Source of the DNA: Tenericutes bacterium HGW-Tenericutes-1
GTDB lineage: Bacteria; Bacillota_I; Bacilli_A; Izemoplasmatales; Hujiaoplasmataceae
Direction of reading: 5' to 3'
Assembly (NCBI GenBank): GCA_002839155.1
Contig: PGXM01000004.1
Location: forward strand, 124,001-188,000
Length of the DNA stretch: 64,000 nucleotides
Part shown: positions 44,865 to 54,277 of the stretch, in pieces
Layout: every line of letters begins with the position of its first letter
How positions within the stretch are numbered: the stretch's first letter is position 1
The notes under the pieces: generated by a model
Databases searched by the model: none
What the model saw: only the letters and a program-made list of their open reading frames with translations
What the model was told of the DNA's origin: nothing
Position numbers and translations under genes: made by a program

Positions 44865-46256
44865 ATGGCTAAAATGTATGACATGACAAAAGGCTCTATC
44901 TTTAAGAATTTACTGGTCGTTGCCCTTCCAGTTTTATTGACGTCCATTTCACAAATGGCTTATAACTTAACAGACATGTTCTGGATTGGTCGAGTTGATG
45001 CAATTGGATTAAACGAAAGTGATGCTATATCTGGGATTGGTACAGCGGGGTATATTACTTGGTTTGCCTTTGGATTAATCTTGATTGCGAAAATTGGAAC
45101 TTCAGTCAAAGTAAGTCACGCGGCTGGCGCAAAACAACATGATATGATTGAAAAGTACGCTACAAATGGCTTATCGCTTTCAATTATTTTAGGACTCATA
45201 TTTTCTATTACCGTCTTTTTCTTCAAAGAAGACATCGTCAATATTTTTAATATTGGAAAACCAGAAGTTGTCATAGCGGCCATTGATTATTTATCGATAG
45301 TTGGTACTTTTTTCTTTGTTCAGTTCTTTACCTCTGGATTTTCTGCGATTAATGAAGGTTTAGGTAAAACAGCCTTGAATTTTTCCATATTAGTCATTGG
45401 TCTTTCAATGAATATGATTTTAGATCCGATTTTCATCTTGGATTTAAAAATGGGTGTTTCTGGGGCAGCACTTGCGACAGTAATATCACAAGTAACGACT
45501 TTATCGGTGTTTATCATCATCTATTTTGTGAATAGAAAAACGGCTTGGCGATATCAAATGAAACATCTAGAACCAAAAATGATGGGCGATATCTTTAAAA
45601 TTGGCATATTTGCTGGATTACAAAGTATGTTCTTTACTTCAATATCCATTATCATTGCGAGAATGATCTTTTTCTATGGCGAACAAGTCATGGCTGCGCA
45701 AAGATTAGGTAGTCAAATTGAACAACTAACTTGGATGATAGCGGGTGGATTCCAAACCGCGTTAACCGTCTTTGTTGGTCAAAACTTTGGAGCGAAACAT
45801 TCGGATAGAATCAAAAAAGGAACGATTATGCTTTCAAAGATTTTAATTCCATATTCGCTTTTAATCGGCGCAATGCTTTTCTTTTTAGCTGAACCTTTAA
45901 TGCGAATATTCGTCGATACCGAAGAAACGATTGCCTTTGGAAAGCAGTATCTTCAAATCATTAGCGTCGCCCAAGTCTTTATGATGCTCGAAGGCATCGG
46001 AACCGGATTATTCAATGGCGTTGGAAAAAGTATTGTTCCATCGATTGTGGGAATTGCTGGCAATACACTTAGAATTCCATTTGCCTATTTGCTTTCAGGA
46101 ATTTTCGGATATGTTGGAATTTGGTGGACTTTGAACTTATCGGACATCGTCAAAGGGTTCGTCATGTTAGTTGCTTCGATCGTGATATTACTGAATGTCG
46201 ACAAAATGATGTATTCACGAAAAGTAAGGAAAAAACAAACTATAAATGCACAATAA
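44865..46256 (+). CDS. MATE-family efflux transporter
   Basis: A 463-residue membrane protein with about twelve TM helices in two repeated halves. The opening MTKGSIFKNLLVVALPVLLTSISQMAYNLTDMFWIGRV is typical of DinF/NorM-like MATE proteins, which export cationic drugs or metabolites using Na+ or H+. The substrate is unknown. GGAGGATG precedes the ATG and TATAAT lies at 44836-44841. It is monocistronic, with a good terminator. Confidence 0.93.
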   Translation: MAKMYDMTKGSIFKNLLVVALPVLLTSISQMAYNLTDMFWIGRVDAIGLNESDAISGIGTAGYITWFAFGLILIAKIGTSVKVSHAAGAKQHDMIEKYATNGLSLSIILGLIFSITVFFFKEDIVNIFNIGKPEVVIAAIDYLSIVGTFFFVQFFTSGFSAINEGLGKTALNFSILVIGLSMNMILDPIFILDLKMGVSGAALATVISQVTTLSVFIIIYFVNRKTAWRYQMKHLEPKMMGDIFKIGIFAGLQSMFFTSISIIIARMIFFYGEQVMAAQRLGSQIEQLTWMIAGGFQTALTVFVGQNFGAKHSDRIKKGTIMLSKILIPYSLLIGAMLFFLAEPLMRIFVDTEETIAFGKQYLQIISVAQVFMMLEGIGTGLFNGVGKSIVPSIVGIAGNTLRIPFAYLLSGIFGYVGIWWTLNLSDIVKGFVMLVASIVILLNVDKMMYSRKVRKKQTINAQ

Positions 46257-46281
46257 TCGTCGATATTCGACGATTTTTTTA
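46255..46281 (+). terminator. Terminator after the MATE gene
   Basis: AATCGTCGA (46255-46263) / TCGACGATT (46267-46275) with a TAT loop and T run; it overlaps the MATE stop region. Confidence 0.88.
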
Positions 46282-46335
46282 CATAGTAGTTAATCCCCCC
46301 TTGAATTATAATTTAAGAATGATTATAATCAAATT

Positions 46336-46348
46336 GTGGTATTACCAC
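46336..46348. promoter_or_regulatory. FadR/GntR-type operator before its regulator
   Basis: GTGGTATTACCAC is a perfect 6-1-6 palindrome containing TGGT-N3-ACCA, the core known for FadR-subfamily regulators. It lies 39 bp before the GntR-family gene, pointing to autoregulation. Confidence 0.7.
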
Positions 46349-46387
46349 TGTGTCATAACATGATATTTATTTCTTTAGAGGTGAACT

Positions 46388-47095
46388 ATGGGCAATTTAA
46401 CGAATATGACGACAATTTTGACAAAAAAGCTCAAAACGGATATTATCAATGGTGTTTATCAACCAGGAGATCGGTTACTTCCTCTTCGTGAGTTAGCGTT
46501 AAAATATGGGGTTAGTAGAAGTGTCGTCAATAGTGTCATTTCAACTTTATCTGCCCAAGGTTTTGTTTCCGCATCGCCGAGACACTATGTAATTGTGAAT
46601 GATATTATGAAAACGGGGTCTTTAGGGATCCTTGATGATGTCTTAGAATCTCAAAATCAGCCTTTAAAGTTGCGGTTATTAAAGGATGTTTTAGTTTACC
46701 GAAAAAACATTGAAATGGAAGCAATCCATATCATAATTTGTAATAATCATATTGATTTATCATTATTAGCAAATGTGATTAAAGAACAAAAAAAATGGAT
46801 TGATAACCCTAAAAATGATTTAGAACTTTTAGTCAATTTAGATATGCTTTTTCATAAAGCATTACTTGAAAGTACAGATAACATTGTTTATAAATTAATC
46901 CATCGTCATTTTGAGGCTTTTTCTCAAAAAATGATTGGATACTTCTATCAAAACTATAAATTAACTGATAAAATCTTCAATTTATATATTGAAACTTATG
47001 AAGCTATTCTTGCCTGTGATGAGAAAAAAGCAAAATCAGCTTTAAGTAATGTTTTAGATCAAGGTGCACAATTTGTGCTCCAATTGATGAAGTAG
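46388..47095 (+). CDS. GntR-family (FadR subfamily) transcriptional regulator
   Basis: A 235-residue regulator. The winged helix (about 8-75) shows IINGVYQPGDRLLPLRELALKYGVSRSVVNSVISTLSAQGFV, standard for GntR. Residues 90-235 form an all-helical FCD-like effector domain that usually binds an organic acid or metal. GAGGTG precedes the ATG. A FadR-type palindrome lies just upstream. The alpha/beta hydrolase downstream starts 11 nt after its stop and is the nearest candidate target. Confidence 0.88.
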   Translation: MGNLTNMTTILTKKLKTDIINGVYQPGDRLLPLRELALKYGVSRSVVNSVISTLSAQGFVSASPRHYVIVNDIMKTGSLGILDDVLESQNQPLKLRLLKDVLVYRKNIEMEAIHIIICNNHIDLSLLANVIKEQKKWIDNPKNDLELLVNLDMLFHKALLESTDNIVYKLIHRHFEAFSQKMIGYFYQNYKLTDKIFNLYIETYEAILACDEKKAKSALSNVLDQGAQFVLQLMK

Positions 47096-47106
47096 GGGTG
47101 ATTATT

Positions 47107-48051
47107 TTGGAATGGTATGAGTTATTAATCATCGGAATTGTCCTTTTTACATTATTTCTTATTCTTTATGCCGGTTACCGTATCGCTCTAAGTATCTATA
47201 ACCCAGTAAGGCATTCATTGATGGAAACGAGAATTCGTGAAACTGAAAAAACACCCGATTTAATGAAAGCTTACGACGAATGGGAAAAAATCCCTTATCA
47301 GATTGAAACGACAAATGGTTATGAACTAAAAGCTTATTATCTGCCTGTAGAAAAACATATAGAAGCATGTAAAGAATGTTTTGTTATTATCGCTCACGGC
47401 TATACCTATACCCATCATGGTGGCATTAAATATGCTAGTATATTCAAAGAATTAGGATTTAATGTAATTTTATATGACGAACGATATCATGGAGAATCTG
47501 GGGGTAAAAATTGTTCTTTAGGCTATTATGAAGAACAAGATTTACAGGATATCATTACTGATACCTATACCAGGTTTGGACCTGATATTTATTTAGGCAC
47601 TTATGGTGAATCCATGGGTGGTGCAACTGTTATTTTAGAACAGGCTCACGACACGAGACTACAATTTGTCATCGCTGATTGTTCTTTTTCTGACTTGACC
47701 GATTTGGTGACTTATCTCGTTAAAAGAAAAGCACATCTACCTAAATGGCCTTTTGTTGGATTAGCCAATTTCTTTTTTAAACTAGCAACTAAGACTGATT
47801 TTAAGTCGATATCACCCGTAAAAGCAATCGCTCACGCAAAAGTCCCAATGCTTTTATTACATGGATCAATTGATGAATTTATTCCACCCATTCATTCACA
47901 AAAACTCTTTGACGCATGCTCTTCTGAAAAACAGTTATATATTTCTACTGTTCCAGCTAAACATGCGGAATCTTATTTGATGAATCGAATTGAATATACC
48001 GAAATCGTCAAAAATTTTGTTTTAAAAACGATGCTTGATTCTAAGAAATAG
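47107..48051 (+). CDS. Alpha/beta hydrolase with N-terminal membrane anchor
   Basis: A 314-residue protein. One TM helix (about 5-27) is followed by an alpha/beta-hydrolase domain. The nucleophile elbow is GESMG in TYGESMGGATV; the HG loop is IIAHGYTYTHHG; the late DEF (LLHGSIDEFIPP) and HAES supply the acid and His. It resembles the YqkD/BAAT-type esterase group; the substrate is unknown. The TTG at 47107 is chosen because AGGGGTG lies 6 nt upstream; the in-frame GTG at 47098 lies inside that site. It is probably co-transcribed with the FadR-like gene. Confidence 0.83.
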   Translation: MEWYELLIIGIVLFTLFLILYAGYRIALSIYNPVRHSLMETRIRETEKTPDLMKAYDEWEKIPYQIETTNGYELKAYYLPVEKHIEACKECFVIIAHGYTYTHHGGIKYASIFKELGFNVILYDERYHGESGGKNCSLGYYEEQDLQDIITDTYTRFGPDIYLGTYGESMGGATVILEQAHDTRLQFVIADCSFSDLTDLVTYLVKRKAHLPKWPFVGLANFFFKLATKTDFKSISPVKAIAHAKVPMLLLHGSIDEFIPPIHSQKLFDACSSEKQLYISTVPAKHAESYLMNRIEYTEIVKNFVLKTMLDSKK

Positions 48052-48162
48052 TAGTACTATTGGGTTAATTATTTATAGTGTATCGTTGAGTGTTATAATA
48101 TAATTATCATAACTTTACTTGAAAAGGAGATTTTCGAGGTATTTTATCGAAAGTGATTACAT

Positions 48163-49599
48163 ATGTATGACGTATTAATTATCGGTGCTGGTGTCATTGG
48201 CGCAAGTGTCGCAAGAGCAATATCTAAATATGATTTGAAGGTTATTGTCGTTGATAAACATTCCGATGTTTGCGAAGGAACTTCAAAAGCAAACAGTGGT
48301 ATCGTACATAGCGGCTATGATGCAAAACCTGGTACTTTAAAAGCAAAATTTAATCTAATAGGCAATAAAATGATGGGTGAGTTTTGTCAAAGATATCGTG
48401 TTCCGTTTCGTCGAAACGGATCTTTAGTTTTAGCGTTTGACGTCAATGAAATACCAAAACTTGAAGCATTAAAAACACAAGGAACACTGAATGGCGTTGA
48501 AGGATTAGAAGTTTTATCAAAAGAGCAAGTTTTAGCGATGGAACCAAATCTAAGTTCTCAAGTCGCGGCTGCACTTTACGCTCCTACAGGCGGAATCGTT
48601 GATCCGTTTGAATTAACAATTTCACAGGCTGAAGTGGCAAATCAGAACGGTGTAGAATTTCAATTTAACTCTTTAGTATCTAGTATTGTGAAACAAACTT
48701 CGCATTTTCAAGTATTTGTGAATGATACAATGATTGAATCCAAGACTGTTATCAACTGCGCTGGTGTATTCTCAGACGAAATCAATAATCAATTATCAGC
48801 TCATAAATTAAAAATTACTCCTCGAAAAGGTGAATATTGTTTGTTTGATAAAGAAGTCGGTCATTTTGTCGACCGGACTATTTTTCAATTACCTACAGCT
48901 TATGGAAAAGGTGTCTTAGTTACTCCAACTGCTGAAAACAACTTACTCATTGGCCCGACGGCCTATGATATTGATGATAAATATGATAATTCGACCACCG
49001 CAGAAGGCATCAAAGAAGTATTATCGAAAGCATCTCAAAGTGTCAAATCGATTCCAACATCTTTTATTATCACCGCATTTTCTGGACTAAGAGCAACAGA
49101 AACATCTGGAGATTTTATCATTGGCGAAGCTAAAGATGTAGAGGGTTTTTATAACGCAGCCGGGATTGAATCACCAGGATTAACCGCAGCACCCGCTATC
49201 GGAGACTATTTAGCTGATTTAGTTACAAAGAAACTGAATGCTAAAATGAAAACTTCTTATATCGATGGAAGAGCTGATTTAGTTCGTTTTGAACCTTTAT
49301 CCGTCGCCGATAAATCCAAACTCATCGAATCAAATCACGAATTCGGAAAAATCATTTGTCGTTGTGAAATGGTGACATTGGCTGAAATAAAAGACGCCAT
49401 TCACCGTCCGGTTGGCGCAACCACGATTGATGGCGTTAAACGAAGAACAAGAGCTGGTGCAGGACGCTGTCAAGGTGGGTTCTGTGGGCCGAAAGTCTTA
49501 GAAATACTCTCTAAGGAATTGCATAAAGATCCAAGAGAAATTGCCAAATTCGATCAACAAGCCATTTTGCTTGTCGGATTCGATAAAGAAAACCTTTAG
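48163..49599 (+). CDS. FAD-dependent glycerol-3-phosphate dehydrogenase-like protein (GlpA-type)
   Basis: A 478-residue FAD oxidoreductase. The N-terminal IGAGVIGASVARAI binds FAD, and the DAO-type fold with ANSGIVHSGYDA follows. The C-terminus is a BFD-like [2Fe-2S] domain with Cys399, Cys401, Cys436 and Cys441 (CxC-x34-CxxxxC). This layout matches GlpA-like anaerobic glycerol-3-phosphate dehydrogenases and related hydroxyacid oxidases. It forms an operon with an FAD/NAD reductase and a DUF1667 protein, the trio seen in Thermotoga and Clostridia. No glycerol kinase or facilitator is present here, so the substrate is an inference. Confidence 0.88.
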   Translation: MYDVLIIGAGVIGASVARAISKYDLKVIVVDKHSDVCEGTSKANSGIVHSGYDAKPGTLKAKFNLIGNKMMGEFCQRYRVPFRRNGSLVLAFDVNEIPKLEALKTQGTLNGVEGLEVLSKEQVLAMEPNLSSQVAAALYAPTGGIVDPFELTISQAEVANQNGVEFQFNSLVSSIVKQTSHFQVFVNDTMIESKTVINCAGVFSDEINNQLSAHKLKITPRKGEYCLFDKEVGHFVDRTIFQLPTAYGKGVLVTPTAENNLLIGPTAYDIDDKYDNSTTAEGIKEVLSKASQSVKSIPTSFIITAFSGLRATETSGDFIIGEAKDVEGFYNAAGIESPGLTAAPAIGDYLADLVTKKLNAKMKTSYIDGRADLVRFEPLSVADKSKLIESNHEFGKIICRCEMVTLAEIKDAIHRPVGATTIDGVKRRTRAGAGRCQGGFCGPKVLEILSKELHKDPREIAKFDQQAILLVGFDKENL

Positions 49600-49610
49600 G
49601 TGGTGAAAAT

Positions 49611-50870
49611 ATGATTAATAAAGATATCGTCATCATCGGTGGTGGACCTGCAGGACTCGCGGCTGCGATCGGCGCATATGAAGCAGGAAATAAAAATATC
49701 GTGATACTCGAAAGAGATAATTTACTAGGTGGAATCCTTAATCAATGTATTCATAATGGATTTGGACTTCATACCTTTAAAGAAGAATTGACAGGGCCAG
49801 AGTATTCGGCTCGATACGTCAAAAAGATAAAAGATCTCAATATTGAAACTAAATTAGAAACCATGGTCATTGATATTTCAAATGAGTTAATCGTGTCAGC
49901 TATCAGTGAAAATGAAGGAATGGTTCAATACCAGGCGAAAGCGGTTATTTTAACGATGGGATGTCGTGAACGTCCTAGAGGAGCATTAAGTATTCCTGGG
50001 TATCGTCCTTCAGGTATTTTTTCAGCTGGAACGGCTCAAAGATTTGTGAATATTGAAGGATACATGCCTGGAAAATCCGTCGTTATTTTAGGGTCTGGTG
50101 ACATCGGACTAATCATGGCGAGAAGAATGACGCTTGAAGGCGCAGATGTTAAAATGGTTGTGGAAATCATGCCTTACTCCGGTGGTTTAAAACGAAATAT
50201 CGTTCAATGTCTCGATGATTTTTCAATTCCTTTAAAGTTAAGTCATACTGTCACGAAGATTCATGGTTCCACAAGAGTTTCGGGTGTAACAATTGCGAAA
50301 GTCGATGACTTAAGAAATCCTATTAAAGGAACAGAAGAATACGTCGAATGCGACACGTTATTACTGTCGGTGGGACTTATCCCTGAAAACGAATTATCTC
50401 GCAAGGTTGGCGTTATTATCAACCCTAAAACGCAAGGTCCCATTGTATCCGAAAGCCTTGAGACCTCAATAAAAGGTATTTTTGCGGCAGGGAATGTTTT
50501 ACATGTTCATGATTTAGTTGATCATGTTAGTAGTGAAGCCTACCTCGCTGGTAAGAACGCCGTTAAATATATCAATGGATTATTAGAAGAATTAAAAATG
50601 ATTGATATTTTAGCCAGTGATGGCGTCCGCTATACCGTACCATCTACTTTAAATGTCAATAACGTTGAAGATTTAACACAAATTAGATTTAGATCATCTG
50701 ACGTTTATAAAGATGCTTATGTATCTGTTTATTTTGATGAAGAACGCATTCTTCATTCAAAGAAAAGAATCTTAACACCGGGTGAAATGGAAACGGTGAC
50801 GATTCTTAAAAAATGGCTAATAGAACGTCCAAACTTAAAAACAATCACGGTTAAAATCGAAAAGGAGTGA
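49611..50870 (+). CDS. FAD/NAD(P)-dependent oxidoreductase of the GlpA-DUF1667 trio
   Basis: A 419-residue pyridine nucleotide-disulfide oxidoreductase-like protein. It has two dinucleotide folds, GGGPAGLAAAIGAYEAG at the N-terminus and ILGSGDIGLIMARRM near residue 160. There is no thioredoxin-reductase CxxC pair; TMGCRERPRGAL is typical of this subgroup. It probably passes electrons between the flavin/2Fe-2S partner and NAD(H). GTGGTG precedes the ATG, 11 nt after the partner gene. The next gene starts 5 nt after its TGA. Confidence 0.88.
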   Translation: MINKDIVIIGGGPAGLAAAIGAYEAGNKNIVILERDNLLGGILNQCIHNGFGLHTFKEELTGPEYSARYVKKIKDLNIETKLETMVIDISNELIVSAISENEGMVQYQAKAVILTMGCRERPRGALSIPGYRPSGIFSAGTAQRFVNIEGYMPGKSVVILGSGDIGLIMARRMTLEGADVKMVVEIMPYSGGLKRNIVQCLDDFSIPLKLSHTVTKIHGSTRVSGVTIAKVDDLRNPIKGTEEYVECDTLLLSVGLIPENELSRKVGVIINPKTQGPIVSESLETSIKGIFAAGNVLHVHDLVDHVSSEAYLAGKNAVKYINGLLEELKMIDILASDGVRYTVPSTLNVNNVEDLTQIRFRSSDVYKDAYVSVYFDEERILHSKKRILTPGEMETVTILKKWLIERPNLKTITVKIEKE

Positions 50871-50875
50871 TTCAA

Positions 50876-51244
50876 ATGCCTACAAAAGAATTGACATGCA
50901 TCAATTGTCCGATGGGGTGTTTACTCTCCGTTGAATTTGATGAAACGGGAATTAAAAAAGTTACAGGAAACCAATGTAAACGCGGTGAACTTTATGCGGC
51001 GAAAGAAGTGATAACGCCCAAGCGAATCGTCACTTCAATCGTTCCTGTTTTAAACGGTGTTGAAGATATGGTATCTGTCAAGACAGCGATTGATATTCCT
51101 AAAGAATTGATTAAGCAATGTGTGATTGAACTAAAAAACATTAAAGTTGAAGCACCAGTAGAAATCGGCCAAGTCATTTTAGAAAATGTCTGTGGCACGA
51201 ACGTTTGTGTCATTGCGACGAAAAGCGTTGAGAGAAAAAAATGA
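50876..51244 (+). CDS. DUF1667 family cysteine-rich protein
   Basis: A 122-residue protein with a CX2CX3C-X18-C motif (Cys8, Cys11, Cys15, Cys34) that could bind an Fe-S cluster or zinc. DUF1667 proteins co-occur with GlpA-like and NAD-linked flavoproteins and probably form part of that complex, in the place of GlpC. AAGGAG lies before the ATG at 50876; a GTG at 50867 lies inside that site. The 3' end overlaps ogt by 4 nt (ATGA). Confidence 0.88.
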   Translation: MPTKELTCINCPMGCLLSVEFDETGIKKVTGNQCKRGELYAAKEVITPKRIVTSIVPVLNGVEDMVSVKTAIDIPKELIKQCVIELKNIKVEAPVEIGQVILENVCGTNVCVIATKSVERKK

Positions 51245-51705
51245 GTTACTATATTATTCAAACTCCAATTGGACCGATTGGTTTTGAAATAGAAGATAAT
51301 CATGTTACAGCCATCGATTTTAATCCATCAAAAAAAGCGGATGGCACTCAAACCGAATTAAGTCTAAAAGTTGAAAATGAACTTAAAAATTATTTATCTT
51401 CAAAATCACTTATACTTGATATCCCAATTAAACTAAATGTAACACCATTTCAAAAAAAAGTCCTAGAATCAATGAAAATGATTCCCTATGGTCAAACTAT
51501 GAGTTATCAAGCATTAGCAGAATCAATTGGAATTCCAAAAGGTTCTAGAGCTGTGGGGAATGCCTGTGGAGCCAATCCATTACCATTATATTATCCTTGT
51601 CACCGTGTTATAAAAAGTGATGGTGGTCTAGGGGGATTTAGTGGTGGTTTAAGCATTAAAAAACAGTTATTACTACTTGAATCAAAGAATTTATATTCCC
51701 GATAA
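51241..51705 (+). CDS. ogt: Methylated-DNA--protein-cysteine methyltransferase
   Basis: A 154-residue suicide DNA repair protein that takes the methyl group from O6-methylguanine. The active-site Cys lies in YPCHRVI. The preceding VGNACGANPLP and the following LGGFSGGLSIKKQLLLLE are standard. The Ada regulatory domain is absent, so it is the stand-alone Ogt type. Its ATG overlaps the DUF1667 stop; it appears to be carried at the end of the redox operon. A strong terminator follows. Confidence 0.94.
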   Translation: MSYYIIQTPIGPIGFEIEDNHVTAIDFNPSKKADGTQTELSLKVENELKNYLSSKSLILDIPIKLNVTPFQKKVLESMKMIPYGQTMSYQALAESIGIPKGSRAVGNACGANPLPLYYPCHRVIKSDGGLGGFSGGLSIKKQLLLLESKNLYSR

Positions 51706-51715
51706 TATATCAAAC

Positions 51716-51745
51716 GTTTGCTGAAAAATAAGCAAACATTTTTTT
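51716..51745 (+). terminator. Terminator after ogt
   Basis: GTTTGCT (51716-51722) / AGCAAAC (51731-51737), then a T run. Confidence 0.85.
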
Positions 51746-51770
51746 GCAAGCGTTTTGCTTTAAAATTTAA

Positions 51771-51799
51771 TTGACTTGCGTTCCCCTTCAATATATAAT
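51771..51799 (+). promoter_or_regulatory. Promoter of feoA-feoB(-dtxR)
   Basis: TTGACT (51771-51776), 17-bp spacer, TATAAT (51794-51799). The first operator palindrome begins on the last base of the -10. Confidence 0.85.
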
Positions 51800-51858
51800 G
51801 TTAGTGATGACTAACAAAGTCACTTATTTTTTGAAATTATAGTTAGATTGAACTAACT
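51799..51858. promoter_or_regulatory. Paired metal-regulator operators before feoA
   Basis: Two copies of GTTAG-N6-CTAAC: TGTTAGTGATGACTAACA (51799-51816, perfect 7-4-7) over the start of transcription, and AGTTAGATTGAACTAACT (51841-51858) just upstream of the ribosome site. Centres are 42 bp apart, four helical turns. A DtxR-family repressor gene lies at the end of the same cluster and is the obvious candidate to bind them. Confidence 0.78.
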
Positions 51859-51875
51859 TTTTACGGAGGACGGAC

Positions 51876-52112
51876 ATGACTTTAAGTGAACTTAAACCAG
51901 GAGAATCTGGTCGTATTATCCATGTATTTTCTAATAATTTACGGAAGCGTATTATCGATATGGGGTTAACAAATGGAACGGTTGTTAAAGTAAAAAAACT
52001 CGCTCCTTTAGGCGACCCTATTGAAATTTTAGTTCGGGGATATTTTTTAACATTAAGAAAATCGGAAGCGAGAACCATTGAAATTGAAAGAATCGGGGTT
52101 CAAACTGTATGA
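51876..52112 (+). CDS. feoA: Ferrous iron transport protein A
   Basis: A 78-residue SH3-like cytosolic protein that supports FeoB. It matches FeoA: LSELKPGESGRIIHVF, RIIDMGLTNGTVVKV and the closing LTLRKSEARTIEIE. GGAGGAC precedes the ATG. It overlaps feoB by 4 nt, so the two are translated together. Expression is probably shut off when iron is plentiful, through the two operators upstream. Confidence 0.95.
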   Translation: MTLSELKPGESGRIIHVFSNNLRKRIIDMGLTNGTVVKVKKLAPLGDPIEILVRGYFLTLRKSEARTIEIERIGVQTV

Positions 52113-54268
52113 CACATAGAATTGCATTAGTCGGAAATCCCAATAGCGGAAAAACTACGCTATTTAATGGATTAACGGGATCCAACCAGTCGGTTGGTAA
52201 CTGGCCAGGAGTTACCATTGAGAAAAAAGTCGGTAAGTTAAAAAATCAAAATTTTGAAGCGGATATCGTTGATTTACCAGGTGTTTACTCATTATCATCA
52301 TTGTCTTTAGAAGAAGAAGTAACAACAAAATACGTTTTATCAAAATCTATGGATTTGATTATTAACATCGTTGATGCATCAAATATGGAAAGAAACCTCT
52401 TTTTAACCCATCAATTATTAGATTCAACGATTCCGATGGTCATCGCTCTCAACTGCATGGATATTGCAAAAACGAAATTCCAAGGTATTAATATTCCAAA
52501 ACTTGAAGCATTATTAGGTGTTCCGATTGTTCCTATTACTGCAAGCAAGAAACATGGATTGATGGACTTAATTCGTGTTTTAGAAGTGACAAGTTACGAA
52601 CCGAGAATTCCTCAAAAACGCTATTCTGATCAAATAGAAACAACAATCTCTGAATTTCAATCAATCTTAGAAGATAGATTAGTCGCAACCCGTTTTTTTG
52701 AGGATGGGTTCAAAGCTGATAAATTATCATTAATTGATGATAGTACGAAAATCAAACTTCAAGAATCACTAGAACATGCAAAAAAACAATATCTTCTTGA
52801 TTTTGATATGGTTTTACCGAATGAAAGATATAATTTAATATTAACAATTTGTGATCAAGTTTTAACCCGTAACGAAGTAGAAATTGAATCAACAACTGAT
52901 AAAATTGATAAAATATTAACCCATAGAATATTAGGTTTACCTTTATTTCTAGGTATTATGTTTTTGGTCTTTTATTTGTCCTTTGGTCCGATTGGAACTT
53001 TTATCACTGATGGTTTTGTTTGGCTAATTGAAAGTTTCTTTAGTTTCGTAGCTAGTGGTATTGAATCTGCAGGTATGGCTGCTTGGGTATCAAGTTTGGT
53101 CGTCAATGGAATCTTTGGTGGATTGGCAGCTGTTTTAGGATTTTTACCGCAATTAACTATTTTGTTTCTCTTTTTATCAATTTTAGAAGACTCAGGTTAT
53201 ATGGCAAGAGCTGCTTTCATCATGGACCGAGTCTTAAGACGATTTGGTTTATCAGGTAAATCTTTTATCCCGATGTTAATCGGATTTGGATGTAGCGTTC
53301 CAGCAATGGCTGCGACTCGTACATTAGATAAAAGCGAAGATAGAAAAATCACAACCATGATTATTCCTTTCATATCTTGTGGCGCGAAAGCTCCGATTTA
53401 TGGAATCATTGCCGGCGCAATCTTTGCCTCTCATTCTTATTTAGTTGTATTTTCAATGTATATCATTGGCATTGTCGTCGCTATTTTATCGGCGATTTTA
53501 TTCAAAAAAACGATTCTTAAAGGTGCGTCAGCGAATTACCTCATGGAATTACCTGAATATAGGATGCCAACAGCAAAAAACACATTCCTTCATACATGGG
53601 AACGTGTTAAAGGGTTTTTGATTAAAGCTGGTACGATTTTACTTGGTGCATTTATCGTTATTTGGTTCTTAAGTTATTTTGGTTTCGTTGATGGTACATT
53701 TAGACTCTTAAGTTATGAAGAACTTGAATTTAGCTTATTAGGTATGCTTGGTAAAGCATTACTGCCAATCTTTAGTCCTATCGGATTCACAGATTGGCAA
53801 GCTACTGTTGCAATATTGACAGGATTTGTTGCGAAAGAATCGGTCGTTGGTACTTTGGGGATTTTATATGGCGTTGCAGGTGATGTATTAGAATCGGGAG
53901 CCTTATTATATCCTGCATTACAAGCAGCGTTCACTCCATTACAAGCATATGCATTCATGATATTTGCTTTACTTACCTCTCCTTGTATCGCCGCAATCGC
54001 TGCGATGAAAAAGGAGTTAGGTTCATGGAAATGGCTAATATTTGCGCTTTTTTATGAAATAACTGTTGCATATATTGTGGCACTGCTTGTCTATCAATTA
54101 GGGCTACTAGGAATCGGAGCTTTACTAACTGCGATAGTCTTTATTGTTGTTATCTTTATTGTTTACTCCACTATACGAAGAATTATAAAGAGCAAAGGAT
54201 CAACTTGTAGTTCATGTTCTGGCTGTGGTATTGAAGGTTCTTGCGATAAGATTGATAAGAACAAATAG
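52109..54268 (+). CDS. feoB: Ferrous iron transporter B
   Basis: A 719-residue GTP-dependent Fe(II) uptake permease. The N-terminal G domain has GNPNSGKTT, the switch I region with NWPGVT, DLPGVYSLSS and NCMD. The membrane part, from about 280, shows GFGCSVPA and the second gate motif TSPCIAAIA, with ten or more TM helices. The C-terminus ends in a Cys-rich tail (CSSCSGCGIEGSC) that could bind metal. Intact and normal length. It overlaps feoA and is followed after 65 nt by the dtxR-like gene. Confidence 0.96.
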   Translation: MTHRIALVGNPNSGKTTLFNGLTGSNQSVGNWPGVTIEKKVGKLKNQNFEADIVDLPGVYSLSSLSLEEEVTTKYVLSKSMDLIINIVDASNMERNLFLTHQLLDSTIPMVIALNCMDIAKTKFQGINIPKLEALLGVPIVPITASKKHGLMDLIRVLEVTSYEPRIPQKRYSDQIETTISEFQSILEDRLVATRFFEDGFKADKLSLIDDSTKIKLQESLEHAKKQYLLDFDMVLPNERYNLILTICDQVLTRNEVEIESTTDKIDKILTHRILGLPLFLGIMFLVFYLSFGPIGTFITDGFVWLIESFFSFVASGIESAGMAAWVSSLVVNGIFGGLAAVLGFLPQLTILFLFLSILEDSGYMARAAFIMDRVLRRFGLSGKSFIPMLIGFGCSVPAMAATRTLDKSEDRKITTMIIPFISCGAKAPIYGIIAGAIFASHSYLVVFSMYIIGIVVAILSAILFKKTILKGASANYLMELPEYRMPTAKNTFLHTWERVKGFLIKAGTILLGAFIVIWFLSYFGFVDGTFRLLSYEELEFSLLGMLGKALLPIFSPIGFTDWQATVAILTGFVAKESVVGTLGILYGVAGDVLESGALLYPALQAAFTPLQAYAFMIFALLTSPCIAAIAAMKKELGSWKWLIFALFYEITVAYIVALLVYQLGLLGIGALLTAIVFIVVIFIVYSTIRRIIKSKGSTCSSCSGCGIEGSCDKIDKNK

Positions 54269-54277
54269 ATTTTGACC

